A stretch of DNA of 64,000 nucleotides from Acidimicrobiales bacterium (lineage in GTDB: Bacteria; Actinomycetota; Acidimicrobiia; Acidimicrobiales; MedAcidi-G1), in assembly GCA_014237715.1 (NCBI GenBank), contig JAAZZG010000001.1:185177-249176 (forward strand). Direction: 5' to 3'. This document shows positions 47,416-55,561 of this stretch, in pieces. Within the stretch, counting starts at the first letter, position 1. Every line of letters begins with the position of its first letter. The translations under genes were made by a program, and so were the position numbers. The notes below the pieces were generated by a model. It saw nothing but the letters and a program-made list of their open reading frames with translations. It did not search any database and was not told where the DNA came from.

Positions 47416-48315
47416 ATGACCGAACCCGACGTGCAATTCGACGATCTGGACGGGGTGCGAAGCGCCCTGGCCGACGCCGACTACCTGGCCGACGCCGGCA
47501 TTGCCGGAATCGTCTACCTGGCCGAACGACTGGGCAAGCCCATCCTCGTGGAGGGGCCAGCCGGTACCGGTAAGACCCAGCTGGCCAAGAGCGTGGCCGA
47601 GATCACTGGCTCCCGCCTCATCCGCCTGCAGTGCTACGAGGGGCTCGACGAGTCCAAGGCCCTGTACGAGTGGAATTACAAGAAGCAGCTCCTTCGGATC
47701 CAGACTGAAGGCACCGACGCCGCGTGGAACGACGTGGAGGATGACCTGTTCTCTGAGGAGTTCCTTTTGGCCCGTCCGTTGCTGGAAGCCATTCGGGCTG
47801 AGGACCGTGTGGTGCTCCTGATCGATGAGGTGGACCGTGTCGAGGTTGAGACCGAGGCGCTGCTGTTGGAGATCCTCTCGGAGTACCAGGTGTCGATCCC
47901 TGAACTGGGAACGGTGCAGTCGACCCAGATCCCGATGGTATTCCTCACGTCGAACGGCACCCGTGAGCTCTCTGAGGCACTGAAGCGGCGTTGCCTCTAC
48001 CTCTACATCGACTACCCGGACCTCGACCGTGAGCGTCAGATCGTCACCGCCAAGGTTCCTGGGATCGATGCCAACCTGGCTGACCAGGTGGCCCGGATCG
48101 TGCGGTCGATCCGTCAACTGGACCTCAAGAAGGACCCGTCGGTGTCGGAAACCCTCGACTGGGCCCGCACTCTGGTACTGCTCGGCGTCGAGCAGATCGA
48201 CGCCGCGGTGGCCACCGAGACGGCCAACGTGCTGCTGAAGTACCGCACCGATATCGAGAAGGTAGTCAAGGAGTTCGCTGATAACCCCGACGAGCTGGCC
48301 GGCCCGGCGAGCTGA
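47416..48315 (+). CDS. MoxR-family AAA+ ATPase
   Basis: A 299-residue AAA+ ATPase of the MoxR/CoxD group, thought to act as a chaperone for cofactor insertion or complex assembly. Walker A G-P-A-G-T-G-K-T lies near residues 47-54, Walker B V-V-L-L-I-D-E-V-D-R near 135, sensor 1 in V-F-L-T-S-N-G. The next gene (18 nt on) encodes a VWA protein, the regular partner. No CO-dehydrogenase or other client gene is in the window, so the target is unknown. Confidence 0.92.
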   Translation: MTEPDVQFDDLDGVRSALADADYLADAGIAGIVYLAERLGKPILVEGPAGTGKTQLAKSVAEITGSRLIRLQCYEGLDESKALYEWNYKKQLLRIQTEGTDAAWNDVEDDLFSEEFLLARPLLEAIRAEDRVVLLIDEVDRVEVETEALLLEILSEYQVSIPELGTVQSTQIPMVFLTSNGTRELSEALKRRCLYLYIDYPDLDRERQIVTAKVPGIDANLADQVARIVRSIRQLDLKKDPSVSETLDWARTLVLLGVEQIDAAVATETANVLLKYRTDIEKVVKEFADNPDELAGPAS

Positions 48316-48333
48316 TCGAGGGACTTCCCTCCC

Positions 48334-49833
48334 ATGACCATTGCCGGCACGTCGGTTGACGGCGACCCCATCGCGGCCAGTGATCGACCACTGTTGGACC
48401 TTCTGAGCGGGTTTATCGAGGAACTCCGCAACGCAGGTCTTCCGGTGAGCCTGACGGAGAATCTCGACGCCATGGAGGCCGTCACCCACATCCCACTCGA
48501 GGATCGGGAGGCATTCAAGTACGCGTTAGGGGCCACGCTGGTCAAGAACCACAGCCACTGGCGTGCCTTCGAGGTGGTGTTCGAGGTCTACTTCTCGCTA
48601 CGGGGACCGGAGTACGAGATCGTCGACGGCGACCCGTCGGCTGATCCCGGTGAAAGTGATGACGACAAGATGCAGATGCCTGGCGAGGGTCAGGCCGGGG
48701 GCGGTGGTGGCGGCGGCATGTCGGCGCTGACCCCCGAACAGTTGGCCGAAATGCTGTTCAAGGCCCTCATGCAGGGCGACGACGCCATGCTTCGTGCGTT
48801 GGCCCGCCAGTCGGTGATGCGCTTCGCCGGGATGGAACCCGGGAGGCCGGTGGGTGGGACCTACTACCTGTACCGGACACTACGGAACCTAGATCTCTCC
48901 GGGATGCTGGACCGCCTCATGGAGGCGACCCGAGAGGATGCACCTGAGGACCTGACGCCGCTGGAAGAGCGGCTCGAGCGTGACGAGTTCAACGACCGCA
49001 TGGACCGCCTCAAGCAGGAGATCGAGGCAGAGATCCGACGACGACTCGTAGCTGATCGGGGCGTGGAGGCCATGGCCAAGACGCTCCGCAAGCCGTTGCC
49101 TGAGGACGTCGACTTCATGCACGCCTCACGCGAGGAGATGGCGAACCTCCGCAAGGCCATCTATCCGTTGACCCGGAAGTTGGCTGTGCGCCTGGCCCGG
49201 AAGCGGCGCCACGGCCGCAAGGGCCCATTGGACTTCCGTAACACCATGCGACACTCGCTGAGTTATGGCGGGGTCCCGGCTGAGCCGAAGTTCAAGTTCC
49301 CCCGTCCGGCCAAGCCGGAGATCATGGTGGTGGCCGACATCTCAGGTTCGGTGGCCGCCTTCGCCCGCTTCACCCTGCACCTCGTCTACGCCCTGAGCGG
49401 CCAGTTCTCCAAGGTTCGATCGTTCGTGTTCATCGACGGCTTGGACGAGGTAACCCGTTTTTTCGAGGGGGTGGAGGACATCGGTCAGGCCGTACACCGA
49501 GTCAACACCGAAGCTGACGTCGTGTGGGTCGACGGTCATTCTGATTACGGCCACGCCTTCGGAGTGTTCTGGGAGAAGTACGGCAAGGAAGTCGGCCCCA
49601 AGACCACGGTGCTGATCCTCGGTGACGCCCGGAACAACTACCACGCCTCACAGTCGTGGATCATCAAGGATCTCAAGCACCGGGCCCGCAAGGTCTTCTG
49701 GTTGAACCCCGAGCCACGCGCCTACTGGGACACCGGGGATTCGATCGTGGGGGAGTACGGCACGTGGTGCGAAGGGGTTCACGAGGTCCGCAATCTCCGT
49801 CAACTCGAGGCATTCGTCGAGAATCTCGTCTGA
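48334..49833 (+). CDS. VWA domain protein, CoxE-like
   Basis: A 499-residue protein paired with the MoxR ATPase. The C-terminal third carries a von Willebrand factor A-type domain whose metal site reads V-A-D-I-S-G-S (D-x-S-x-S, Asp335). A Gly-rich segment follows about residue 115, and the middle is highly charged. It opens with G-F-I-E-E-L-R-N-A-G-L-P-V-S, a CoxE-family start. Likely an adaptor that presents a client to the ATPase. Convergent with the DAHP synthase gene. Confidence 0.88.
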   Translation: MTIAGTSVDGDPIAASDRPLLDLLSGFIEELRNAGLPVSLTENLDAMEAVTHIPLEDREAFKYALGATLVKNHSHWRAFEVVFEVYFSLRGPEYEIVDGDPSADPGESDDDKMQMPGEGQAGGGGGGGMSALTPEQLAEMLFKALMQGDDAMLRALARQSVMRFAGMEPGRPVGGTYYLYRTLRNLDLSGMLDRLMEATREDAPEDLTPLEERLERDEFNDRMDRLKQEIEAEIRRRLVADRGVEAMAKTLRKPLPEDVDFMHASREEMANLRKAIYPLTRKLAVRLARKRRHGRKGPLDFRNTMRHSLSYGGVPAEPKFKFPRPAKPEIMVVADISGSVAAFARFTLHLVYALSGQFSKVRSFVFIDGLDEVTRFFEGVEDIGQAVHRVNTEADVVWVDGHSDYGHAFGVFWEKYGKEVGPKTTVLILGDARNNYHASQSWIIKDLKHRARKVFWLNPEPRAYWDTGDSIVGEYGTWCEGVHEVRNLRQLEAFVENLV

Positions 49834-49851
49834 CCCGGGACCACCTGATGG

Positions 49852-49869
49852 GGCCTCCCGATGGGGGCC
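49852..49869. terminator. GC hairpin between convergent genes
   Basis: GGCCTCC-CGAT-GGGGGCC forms a 7-bp stem with one G-T pair, between the VWA gene and the aroG-type gene. No U-run on either strand. Confidence 0.35.
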
Positions 49870-49880
49870 GGTGTGTCAGG

Positions 49881-51239
49881 TCAGTGGGTGCCGTTGCGGA
49901 GTAGTTCGGCGACCCGGAACGCCAAGTCAACGCTCTGGCTGCCGTTGAGCCGGGGATCGCACATGGTCTCGTAGCGGTTCGCCAGGTCGGCGGTGACCAC
50001 CTCGGCGCCGCCACCCAAGCACTCGGTGACGTCGTCGCCGGTGAGTTCCAGGTGTACGCCGCCTGGATGGGTTCCGGCGAAGCGGTGGGCGGCGAAGAAG
50101 CCCGACACCTCGGCCAGGACGTCTTCGAAGTGGCGGGTTTTGCGTCCATCGTCAGCAGTGAACGTGTTGCCGTGCATCGGGTCGCACGTCCACACGACGG
50201 GGTGGCCCGACTCCTTGACGGCAGTCAGCAACGGCGGCAGACCGTCGACGACCTTGGTCGCACCCATGCGGGTGACCAGCGTCAAGCGGCCCGGAATCCG
50301 TTCGGGGTTCAGAGCCTCACAGAGGGCGATGACTTCCTCTGCGGTTGCCGTCGGGCCGATCTTGCAGCCCAGCGGGTTAGCTACGCCGCGTAGGAACTCG
50401 ACGTGGGCGCCGTCCAGTTGACGGGTTCGTTCGCCGATCCAGAGCATGTGGGCCGAGCAGTCCACCCAGTCGCCGGTGAGCGAGTCTCGGCGGGTTAGGG
50501 CCTCCTCGTAGTCGAGCAGGAGGGCCTCGTGACTGGTGTAGAAGTCGACCTGCCGGAGGTCGGTCAGTGTCTCACTGTTGATTCCGCAAGCCGACATGAA
50601 CTGCACGGCCCGCTCGATCTCCTCGGCGATGGCGGCGTAGCGCTGTCCGGCCGGGCTAGTGGCCACGAACTCACGGTTCCACTGGTGGACCCGTGACAGG
50701 TCGGCGAACCCCCCCTTGGTGAAGGCCCGCAGGAGGTTCAGCGTGGCGGTGGCTCGGTGGTAGGCGGTGAGCAGACGCTCGGGATCGGCGGCTCGTTCTT
50801 CGGCGGTGAAGCCGACATCGTTGACGATGTGCCCCCGGAACGACGGAAGTTCTACGCCGTCGATGGTCTCGGTGTCACTCGATCGGGGTTTGGCGAATTG
50901 GCCGGCTATCCGACCGACCTTCACCACCGGCACGCCGGTGTAATACGTGAGCACGACGGCCATCTGGAGGATGACCCGAAGTCGATCCCGGATGGAGTCG
51001 GCGGAGGTGTCGAAGGACTCGGCGCAGTCGCCGGCTTGCAGCAGGAAGGCCCGCCCGGCGGCCACGTCGGCCAGCCGGTCGGTCAGTTCCCGGGTTTCGC
51101 CGGCGAACACCAGCGGCGGAAGTGACGAGAGTTGTTCGAGAACCGCTTCATGGGCGGCGCCGTCTGGCCAATGGGGCTGCTGGAGGGCGGTGCGGTCCCG
51201 CCACGTGCGGGAGGTCCAGGCGGACTGGGAGGTGTTCAC
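49881..51239 (-). CDS. aroG: Class II 3-deoxy-7-phosphoheptulonate synthase
   Basis: Entry enzyme of the shikimate pathway (PEP + erythrose-4-phosphate), plant-type AroA-II fold. 452 residues. Marks are Q-A-G-D-C-A-E-S-F (metal-binding Cys), K-V-G-R-I-A-G-Q-F-A-K-P-R-S, W-I-G-E-R-T-R-Q-L-D-G-A-H-V-E-F, N-P-x-G-C-K-I-G-P and C-D-P-M-H-G-N-T. As in mycobacteria this type is usually feedback-sensitive. GTG start, TAGGCT 8 nt upstream, a hairpin just before that. Confidence 0.96.
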   Translation of the reverse strand: MNTSQSAWTSRTWRDRTALQQPHWPDGAAHEAVLEQLSSLPPLVFAGETRELTDRLADVAAGRAFLLQAGDCAESFDTSADSIRDRLRVILQMAVVLTYYTGVPVVKVGRIAGQFAKPRSSDTETIDGVELPSFRGHIVNDVGFTAEERAADPERLLTAYHRATATLNLLRAFTKGGFADLSRVHQWNREFVATSPAGQRYAAIAEEIERAVQFMSACGINSETLTDLRQVDFYTSHEALLLDYEEALTRRDSLTGDWVDCSAHMLWIGERTRQLDGAHVEFLRGVANPLGCKIGPTATAEEVIALCEALNPERIPGRLTLVTRMGATKVVDGLPPLLTAVKESGHPVVWTCDPMHGNTFTADDGRKTRHFEDVLAEVSGFFAAHRFAGTHPGGVHLELTGDDVTECLGGGAEVVTADLANRYETMCDPRLNGSQSVDLAFRVAELLRNGTH

Positions 51240-51247
51240 GGTAAATC

Positions 51248-51253
51248 AGCCTA
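51248..51253 (-). promoter_or_regulatory. -10 box TAGGCT of DAHP synthase gene
   Basis: Minus strand, 8-nt gap to the GTG at 51239. Confidence 0.45.
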
Positions 51254-51255
51254 GG

Positions 51256-51274
51256 GGTGCCGGTTCGCGGCACC
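51256..51274 (-). terminator. 7-bp perfect hairpin after the sigma-factor gene
   Basis: GGTGCCG-GTTCG-CGGCACC, located between the sigma-factor stop and the DAHP synthase -10. No U-run. It could be a terminator or an operator abutting the promoter. Confidence 0.4.
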
Positions 51275-51351
51275 GCAGGGGTTTCCTGCTGTGCCCGTGG
51301 GCGACTGTCTGGGGAACCGTTCAGCGATCGGGTCGATCCGACCGCCTGGGT

Positions 51352-52182
51352 TCAGGCGACGTCGCTGTACTCGCTAGCCCGGTCGCGCACCGTGGTGACG
51401 GCACGCTTGACCAGACGGCGGGCGGCCTCGGCGGTAACGCCCAGGTCCTCGCCGACCTCGCGGTAGCTTCGCTTCCGGCCGTCGGTCAGGCCGAAGCGCT
51501 GCTCGACGGCGTAGCGGGCCCGGTTGTCCAGGACGTCCAGGAGGCTGGTGGCCATGTCGTTTTCGGCCATAGCCATCACCTGGAGCTCGGGACCCGGGGT
51601 GGAGTCGGGGAGCAGGTCGACCAGCTCGTTGCTGTCGTCGTCACCAATGGTGCGATCCAGCGAGGTGGGGGTGGTCAGACGGTGAAGGCGTGCGTGCTCC
51701 TCGTCGAGCTCGTCGCCGTTACCCGATACAGCCCGCAGGGCTGCCCGGAGGCTGGCCGAGCGGTCACCGGGAAGACGCACCAGGCTGGCCTTCTGGTCCA
51801 GCGCCCGGCCGATGGCCTGACGGATCCAGAAGGTGGCGTAGGTGGAGAACTTGAAGCCCTTACGCCAGTCGAACTTGTCGACGGCGTGCTCCAGGCCGAG
51901 GTTGCCCTCCTGGATGAGGTCAAGCAACTCCATGCCCGGAGGCAGGGGGTAGCGGCGGGCCACGCTCACCACGAGTCGGAGGTTGGATCGGATAAACCGA
52001 TCCTTGGCGCGGGCGGCGGCCCGGATGGGACGCTCAATCTCGCGACCGGTCTCACCGGCCTCCTTGCGGGCACGGGCTGCGGCGCCGGCCTCGATGATCT
52101 GGGACAGCTCCCGCTCTTCCTGGGCGTTCAGGAGCGGGACCATGCCGATCTCGTTCAGGTACTGACCAACGGAATCACTCAT
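51352..52182 (-). CDS. RNA polymerase sigma-70 family factor (group 2-like)
   Basis: A 276-residue sigma factor. Region 1.2 opens S-V-G-Q-Y-L-N-E-I-G. Region 2 holds S-N-L-R-L-V-V-S-V-A-R-R-Y and D-L-I-Q-E-G-N-L-G-L-E-H-A-V-D-K-F-D-W-R-K-G-F-K-F-S-T-Y-A-T-F-W-I-R-Q-A in the strict primary-like form. Region 4 ends with Y-R-E-V-G-E-D-L-G-V-T-A-E-A-A-R-R-L-V-K-R-A. It lacks the long N-terminus of a housekeeping SigA, so it is a nonessential or alternative group 2/3 factor. An AGAAG-type ribosome site precedes the ATG, in contrast to the leaderless genes. Confidence 0.9.
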   Translation of the reverse strand: MSDSVGQYLNEIGMVPLLNAQEERELSQIIEAGAAARARKEAGETGREIERPIRAAARAKDRFIRSNLRLVVSVARRYPLPPGMELLDLIQEGNLGLEHAVDKFDWRKGFKFSTYATFWIRQAIGRALDQKASLVRLPGDRSASLRAALRAVSGNGDELDEEHARLHRLTTPTSLDRTIGDDDSNELVDLLPDSTPGPELQVMAMAENDMATSLLDVLDNRARYAVEQRFGLTDGRKRSYREVGEDLGVTAEAARRLVKRAVTTVRDRASEYSDVA

Positions 52183-52493
52183 ATTCTTCTCACTCGCTTG
52201 TCTTGGCCTCGGACAGTCGCATGACGCGCGCCAAGGCGGGGATTATTTCAGGGGGGCGTCGGGCGTCCGGGGCGATTGTTGGATGTTTCCGGTGACCTCG
52301 ACTGGTAGATATTCAACCACATCGGGCGCGTGCTGTATAGCCCCGTCATAGTGACCTCCGTCATATGAAGATTGCATAAATCGCCTGGGGATCCTGAAAT
52401 CCCGCGTCTTCGCAGGTCAGGAGTGATGTTCGGGGCTGTCGTCACAGTGCTACGCCGTCCGGCGAGCTGCTGACCTACCGGTAGCATCGGGCC
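52183..52493. other. 311-nt intergenic region, AT-richer than its surroundings
   Basis: It separates the sigma-factor gene (leftward) from nadD (rightward) and holds no convincing small ORF or tRNA. It contains A/T-rich patches around 52240-52250 (a possible sigma-gene -10, AATAAT on the minus strand) and 52361-52381 unlike the usual GC background. This fits a long regulated promoter for the sigma gene or a small RNA; nothing more can be assigned. Confidence 0.4.
52482..52487 (+). promoter_or_regulatory. -10 box TAGCAT, leaderless start of nadD
   Basis: 6-nt gap to the GTG at 52494. Confidence 0.5.
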
Positions 52494-53108
52494 GTGAAAG
52501 GTGCCCAACTTCCGTCCAGACCGCGACGGATCGGACTTTTCGGCGGGACGTTCGACCCTCCCCATCTGGGCCACTTGGAGGCCGCGCAGACCGCGATGGT
52601 CGATCTGGGGCTCGACGTGGTGGTTTTGGTGGTCGCCAACGACCCGTGGCAGAAGACTGCCTGCGGCCAGGACGTCACCACGGCTGCGATCCGTCTGGCC
52701 ATGGTGCGCGCCGCGGCCGAGGGGCTCGACGGGGTGGAGGTAGATGACTTGGAGATCCGGCGGGGTGGCCCGTCCTACACGGCCGACACTGTGGACGCCT
52801 ACGCCGAGGCAGGACCCGAGGACCAGTTGTTTGTGCTCGTGGGAAGTGACATCGCCCCGGGGCTCGACCGGTGGGCGCGACCTGGTGAGGTCCGCCGGCG
52901 TGCGACGATTGTGGTGATGGATCGTCCCGGACACATCGGGGACCGACCGCCCGCTGGCTGGGATCACGTGGTGCTCGCGGGCACGTTCCCGGATCTGGCC
53001 GGGACGGACGTTCGGGCCCTGCTTCAGGACGGTGCGAGCGCGGCCGGGGCGGTCCCTGGAGCGGTTCTCGAGTTGATTTCTGAACACGGCTTGTACGGGG
53101 CGCATTAG
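52494..53108 (+). CDS. nadD: Nicotinate-nucleotide adenylyltransferase
   Basis: Adenylates nicotinate mononucleotide in NAD synthesis. 204 residues. Nucleotidyltransferase motif G-G-T-F-D-P-P-H-L-G-H-L near residues 17-28, Y-T-A-D-T-V-D substrate loop and a D-V-R-A-L-L segment where S-S-T/S-x-I-R usually lies (here A-G-T-D-V-R). GTG start. The stop TAG shares its last base with the next GTG. Followed by a LytR_C-domain gene and rsfS, an arrangement common in actinobacteria. Confidence 0.93.
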   Translation: MKGAQLPSRPRRIGLFGGTFDPPHLGHLEAAQTAMVDLGLDVVVLVVANDPWQKTACGQDVTTAAIRLAMVRAAAEGLDGVEVDDLEIRRGGPSYTADTVDAYAEAGPEDQLFVLVGSDIAPGLDRWARPGEVRRRATIVVMDRPGHIGDRPPAGWDHVVLAGTFPDLAGTDVRALLQDGASAAGAVPGAVLELISEHGLYGAH

Positions 53109-54310
53109 TGAGCACCGATGGCGTACGAAATCCGAACCCGCCGCTCCCTAACGGCTGGAGGTGGGGCTTTCCGGCGTTGGCCGCCGTTTTAGCCATCTGG
53201 GGGGCCATCCTCCTGACGGGTGGCTTGACCACCGTTCTGGACAGTCGACGGGGTGAGACCCGTGAGGCCGTCACTGATCCGTCGGCCGCCGGGTTCGAGG
53301 CGTTCGTGGAGCAGACCTGGTCGATGCTGGTGGCTACTGAGGACGTGTCGGGCGACTTGGTACAGGTCGCCGTGGTGGCCGCGGCCGACCGCTCGGGAGG
53401 CGGGGGGTCGGTGCTGCTGCTCCCGGTGGAGACCCGGATGCCCGGCGACGGGACGGAGTCCGAATGTGAGGTGGCCTGTCGGCTGCTGGATCAGCATCGT
53501 GACGGCGGACTGGAGGCGGTCCGGATCGCCATGGCGTCGATCCTCGACGTCCAGGTGACAGGGGCGACCTTGTTGACCCCGGCCCGGTGGGAGAGCCTGG
53601 CCGGAGCCGTGGCTCCCGTGGCGGTGACACTGGCGGAGGACCTGGTGGCCACAGCGGCCGATGGCACATCGGTGGTCCGATTTCCGGCCGGGACGGTTTC
53701 GGTGGCGGCTACCGACGTGGTGGACCTATTCGGGTTTCCCGGTGGCGGCCTTGACCCGTCAACGCAAGAGGACGTGGCCGAGCGATCGACTCGCCAGCAG
53801 GACTGGTGGCGGGGCTGGATGGACGCCCTGCACGGGGGAGACCCACGTGACCGCCTGCCGAAGTTGGACCTGGACGTGATCGACCTGTTGGCCACCGTGG
53901 CCCGTGGCCGGGTACGCATTGTGTCCGCACCGTGGGTGGATGACGGTGCTGCGGTCGTGGTCGATGGGGGCCGAATGACCGATGTGGTAGTCGAGATGTT
54001 CCCCTTCCCCATCCCGCGGGTGCCCGGACTGCGTCCGTCGGTCCGGCTCCTGAACGGCACTGGCGATCCCTCGGTGGACGGACCCTCCCGCGAGGCGGTA
54101 TTGCGAGCCGGCGTCGAGTTGGCCGTGGTGGGGAACTATCGCAACGACGGGGTGATCCAGACCCGGGTCATCCACCGGGACCCGGCACAGGAGGCGGCCG
54201 CCGAGGCGTTGGCCGCGGCGATCGGCGGCGGCGTCCTGTTTGATCAGCACCTCAGCCCGGTGACGGACCTCACGGTGGTAATCGGCGCCGATTTTCTCTT
54301 ACGGGGTTAG
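53108..54310 (+). CDS. Membrane-anchored LytR_C-domain protein (degenerate LCP-like)
   Basis: A 400-residue protein with one N-terminal membrane helix (about 19-40) and an extracytoplasmic body. The C-terminal part (from V-R-L-L-N-G-T-G) matches the LytR_C domain that follows LCP wall-polymer ligases. The region where an LCP catalytic domain would lie has only a weak trace (V-L-L-L-P-V-E-T-R-M) and lacks the clustered arginines and Asp-x-Asp pattern, so catalysis is doubtful. The gene occupies the usual nadD-LCP-rsfS slot, overlapping nadD by one base. Confidence 0.7.
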   Translation: MSTDGVRNPNPPLPNGWRWGFPALAAVLAIWGAILLTGGLTTVLDSRRGETREAVTDPSAAGFEAFVEQTWSMLVATEDVSGDLVQVAVVAAADRSGGGGSVLLLPVETRMPGDGTESECEVACRLLDQHRDGGLEAVRIAMASILDVQVTGATLLTPARWESLAGAVAPVAVTLAEDLVATAADGTSVVRFPAGTVSVAATDVVDLFGFPGGGLDPSTQEDVAERSTRQQDWWRGWMDALHGGDPRDRLPKLDLDVIDLLATVARGRVRIVSAPWVDDGAAVVVDGGRMTDVVVEMFPFPIPRVPGLRPSVRLLNGTGDPSVDGPSREAVLRAGVELAVVGNYRNDGVIQTRVIHRDPAQEAAAEALAAAIGGGVLFDQHLSPVTDLTVVIGADFLLRG

Positions 54311-54313
54311 CGT
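54308..54313 (+). promoter_or_regulatory. -10-like TAGCGT upstream of rsfS
   Basis: 9-nt gap to the GTG at 54323. It begins in the stop codon of the previous gene (TAG at 54308-54310). Confidence 0.35.
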
Positions 54314-54322
54314 TCAGTCGCT

Positions 54323-54721
54323 GTGAGCGATCAGATCATCACCCTCGACCCATCCTCGACGCCCCCCACCAACGAGTGGACCGACTGGGCTCGCGCTGCG
54401 GCACGTGCTGCGGACGACAAATTGGGGAGCGAGACGATCATCATCGAGGTGGGCGACGTCATCTCGGTGACCGACTACTTCGTGATCACCAGCGGCGGCA
54501 ACTCCCGCCAGGTCCGGGCCATCGCCGATGAGGTCGAGGAACAACTGACCATCCTCGACGGACCGAAGCCGGTTCGAGTCGAGGGCCGCGACGACTACCG
54601 CTGGGTCCTCATGGACTTCGGCGGCTTTGTTGTCCATGTGTTGGACGAGGAGTCACGGTCCTTCTATGACCTCGAGCGCCTCTGGAATGACTGCCCGAAG
54701 GTCGGCTGGGATCCATCCTGA
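54323..54721 (+). CDS. rsfS: Ribosomal silencing factor RsfS
   Basis: Binds L14 and blocks subunit joining during starvation. 132 residues, with the family core D-Y-F-V-I-T-S-G-x-N-S-R-Q-V-R-A-I-A-D-E-V-E, W-V-L-M-D-F-G-G-F-V-V-H-V-L and E-S-R-S-F-Y-D-L-E-R-L-W. A 20-residue N-terminal leader precedes the core. GTG start, 12 nt after the LytR_C gene. Confidence 0.94.
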   Translation: MSDQIITLDPSSTPPTNEWTDWARAAARAADDKLGSETIIIEVGDVISVTDYFVITSGGNSRQVRAIADEVEEQLTILDGPKPVRVEGRDDYRWVLMDFGGFVVHVLDEESRSFYDLERLWNDCPKVGWDPS

Positions 54722-54729
54722 CCTGATTC

Positions 54730-54755
54730 GCCGGACCTGAAGCACAGGGCCCGGC
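54730..54755. terminator. Imperfect hairpin between rsfS and btuD
   Basis: GCCGG/CCGGC outer stem with an inner CCTG/CAGG step around a short loop, in the gap between two convergent genes. No U-run. Confidence 0.35.
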
Positions 54756-55561
54756 TATCGCTCGCGCCGACGGACGGACACACTGACCGAAGTGTCGTCG
54801 TGGATCTCGGTCCGGACGTCGACTCCCCAGTAGCGCGATATCACCGAGGGCGTCAGGACCTCTCCCGGGGTGCCGTGCTCGGCGAGGTGGCCGTCGTCCA
54901 GTACGGCGATCCGGTCAGCGAACTGACCCACCACCGTGAGGTCGTGGAGGGTGCACACCACGGTGAGGGACCGCTCGGCGCGGAGTTCGGCGATCAACTC
55001 GAGGACATCCATCTGGTGCCCGAGGTCCAGAAACGACGTGGGTTCATCCAGAACCAGTACCGGCGCGTCCTGTACGAGTGCCCGGGCCACGACCACCCGC
55101 TGACGTTCGCCACCGGAGAGGGAATCCACAAACCGATGGGCGAAGTCGGTCAGGCCTAGGCGTTCCAGTACCGCTGAGGTTCGTCGTCGGTCGTCCTCCG
55201 ATGCGGCGAAACGCACGCCCTGATGGGGGGAGCGTCCCAGCAGGGCGTAGTCGAATACGTCGAGTCCCGGGGGAATGACCGGGTGCTGCGGAACGACGGC
55301 TAGTCGCCGTGCCCGCTCCCGCCTTCCAAGGCCGACGCCTTCGTCGGGACCGATGGTGATAATGCCTCGGTAGGGGGCCGTTCCGGAGAGTGCCCGGAGG
55401 AGGGTGGTCTTCCCGGCGCCGTTCGGCCCGATGATCGTCGTCCACGACCCACCTTCGACCAGAAGGTCCAGATCGTCCACGACCTGGCGTCCACCGAGGT
55501 CGACGGAGACGCCGGACCAGCGGACGTCGAGTGGTGCCCCGGAGTCGGTAGGTGAGGTCAT
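54755..55561 (-). CDS. btuD: Corrinoid ABC transporter ATPase
   Basis: ATP-binding subunit of a FecCD-type importer. 268 residues. Walker A G-P-N-G-A-G-K-T-T, signature L-S-G-G-E-R-Q-R-V, Walker B V-L-V-L-D-E-P-T-S-F-L-D and a switch His in C-T-L-H-D-L are intact. The start overlaps the permease stop by four bases. The family also imports ferric siderophores and haem; the cobalamin riboswitch upstream of the operon makes B12 or a corrinoid the likely cargo. Confidence 0.9.
   Translation of the reverse strand: MTSPTDSGAPLDVRWSGVSVDLGGRQVVDDLDLLVEGGSWTTIIGPNGAGKTTLLRALSGTAPYRGIITIGPDEGVGLGRRERARRLAVVPQHPVIPPGLDVFDYALLGRSPHQGVRFAASEDDRRRTSAVLERLGLTDFAHRFVDSLSGGERQRVVVARALVQDAPVLVLDEPTSFLDLGHQMDVLELIAELRAERSLTVVCTLHDLTVVGQFADRIAVLDDGHLAEHGTPGEVLTPSVISRYWGVDVRTEIHDDTSVSVSVRRRER

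Noticed and set aside
47416-49833. CO-dehydrogenase maturation genes
   Set aside because: The MoxR/VWA pair resembles CoxD/CoxE, but no cox structural gene is present, so a CO-dehydrogenase role is not supported.
52248-53105. A minus-strand frame through nadD and the sigma/nadD gap
   Set aside because: nadD is clear on the plus strand, and the gap part has no ribosome site or family sequence.
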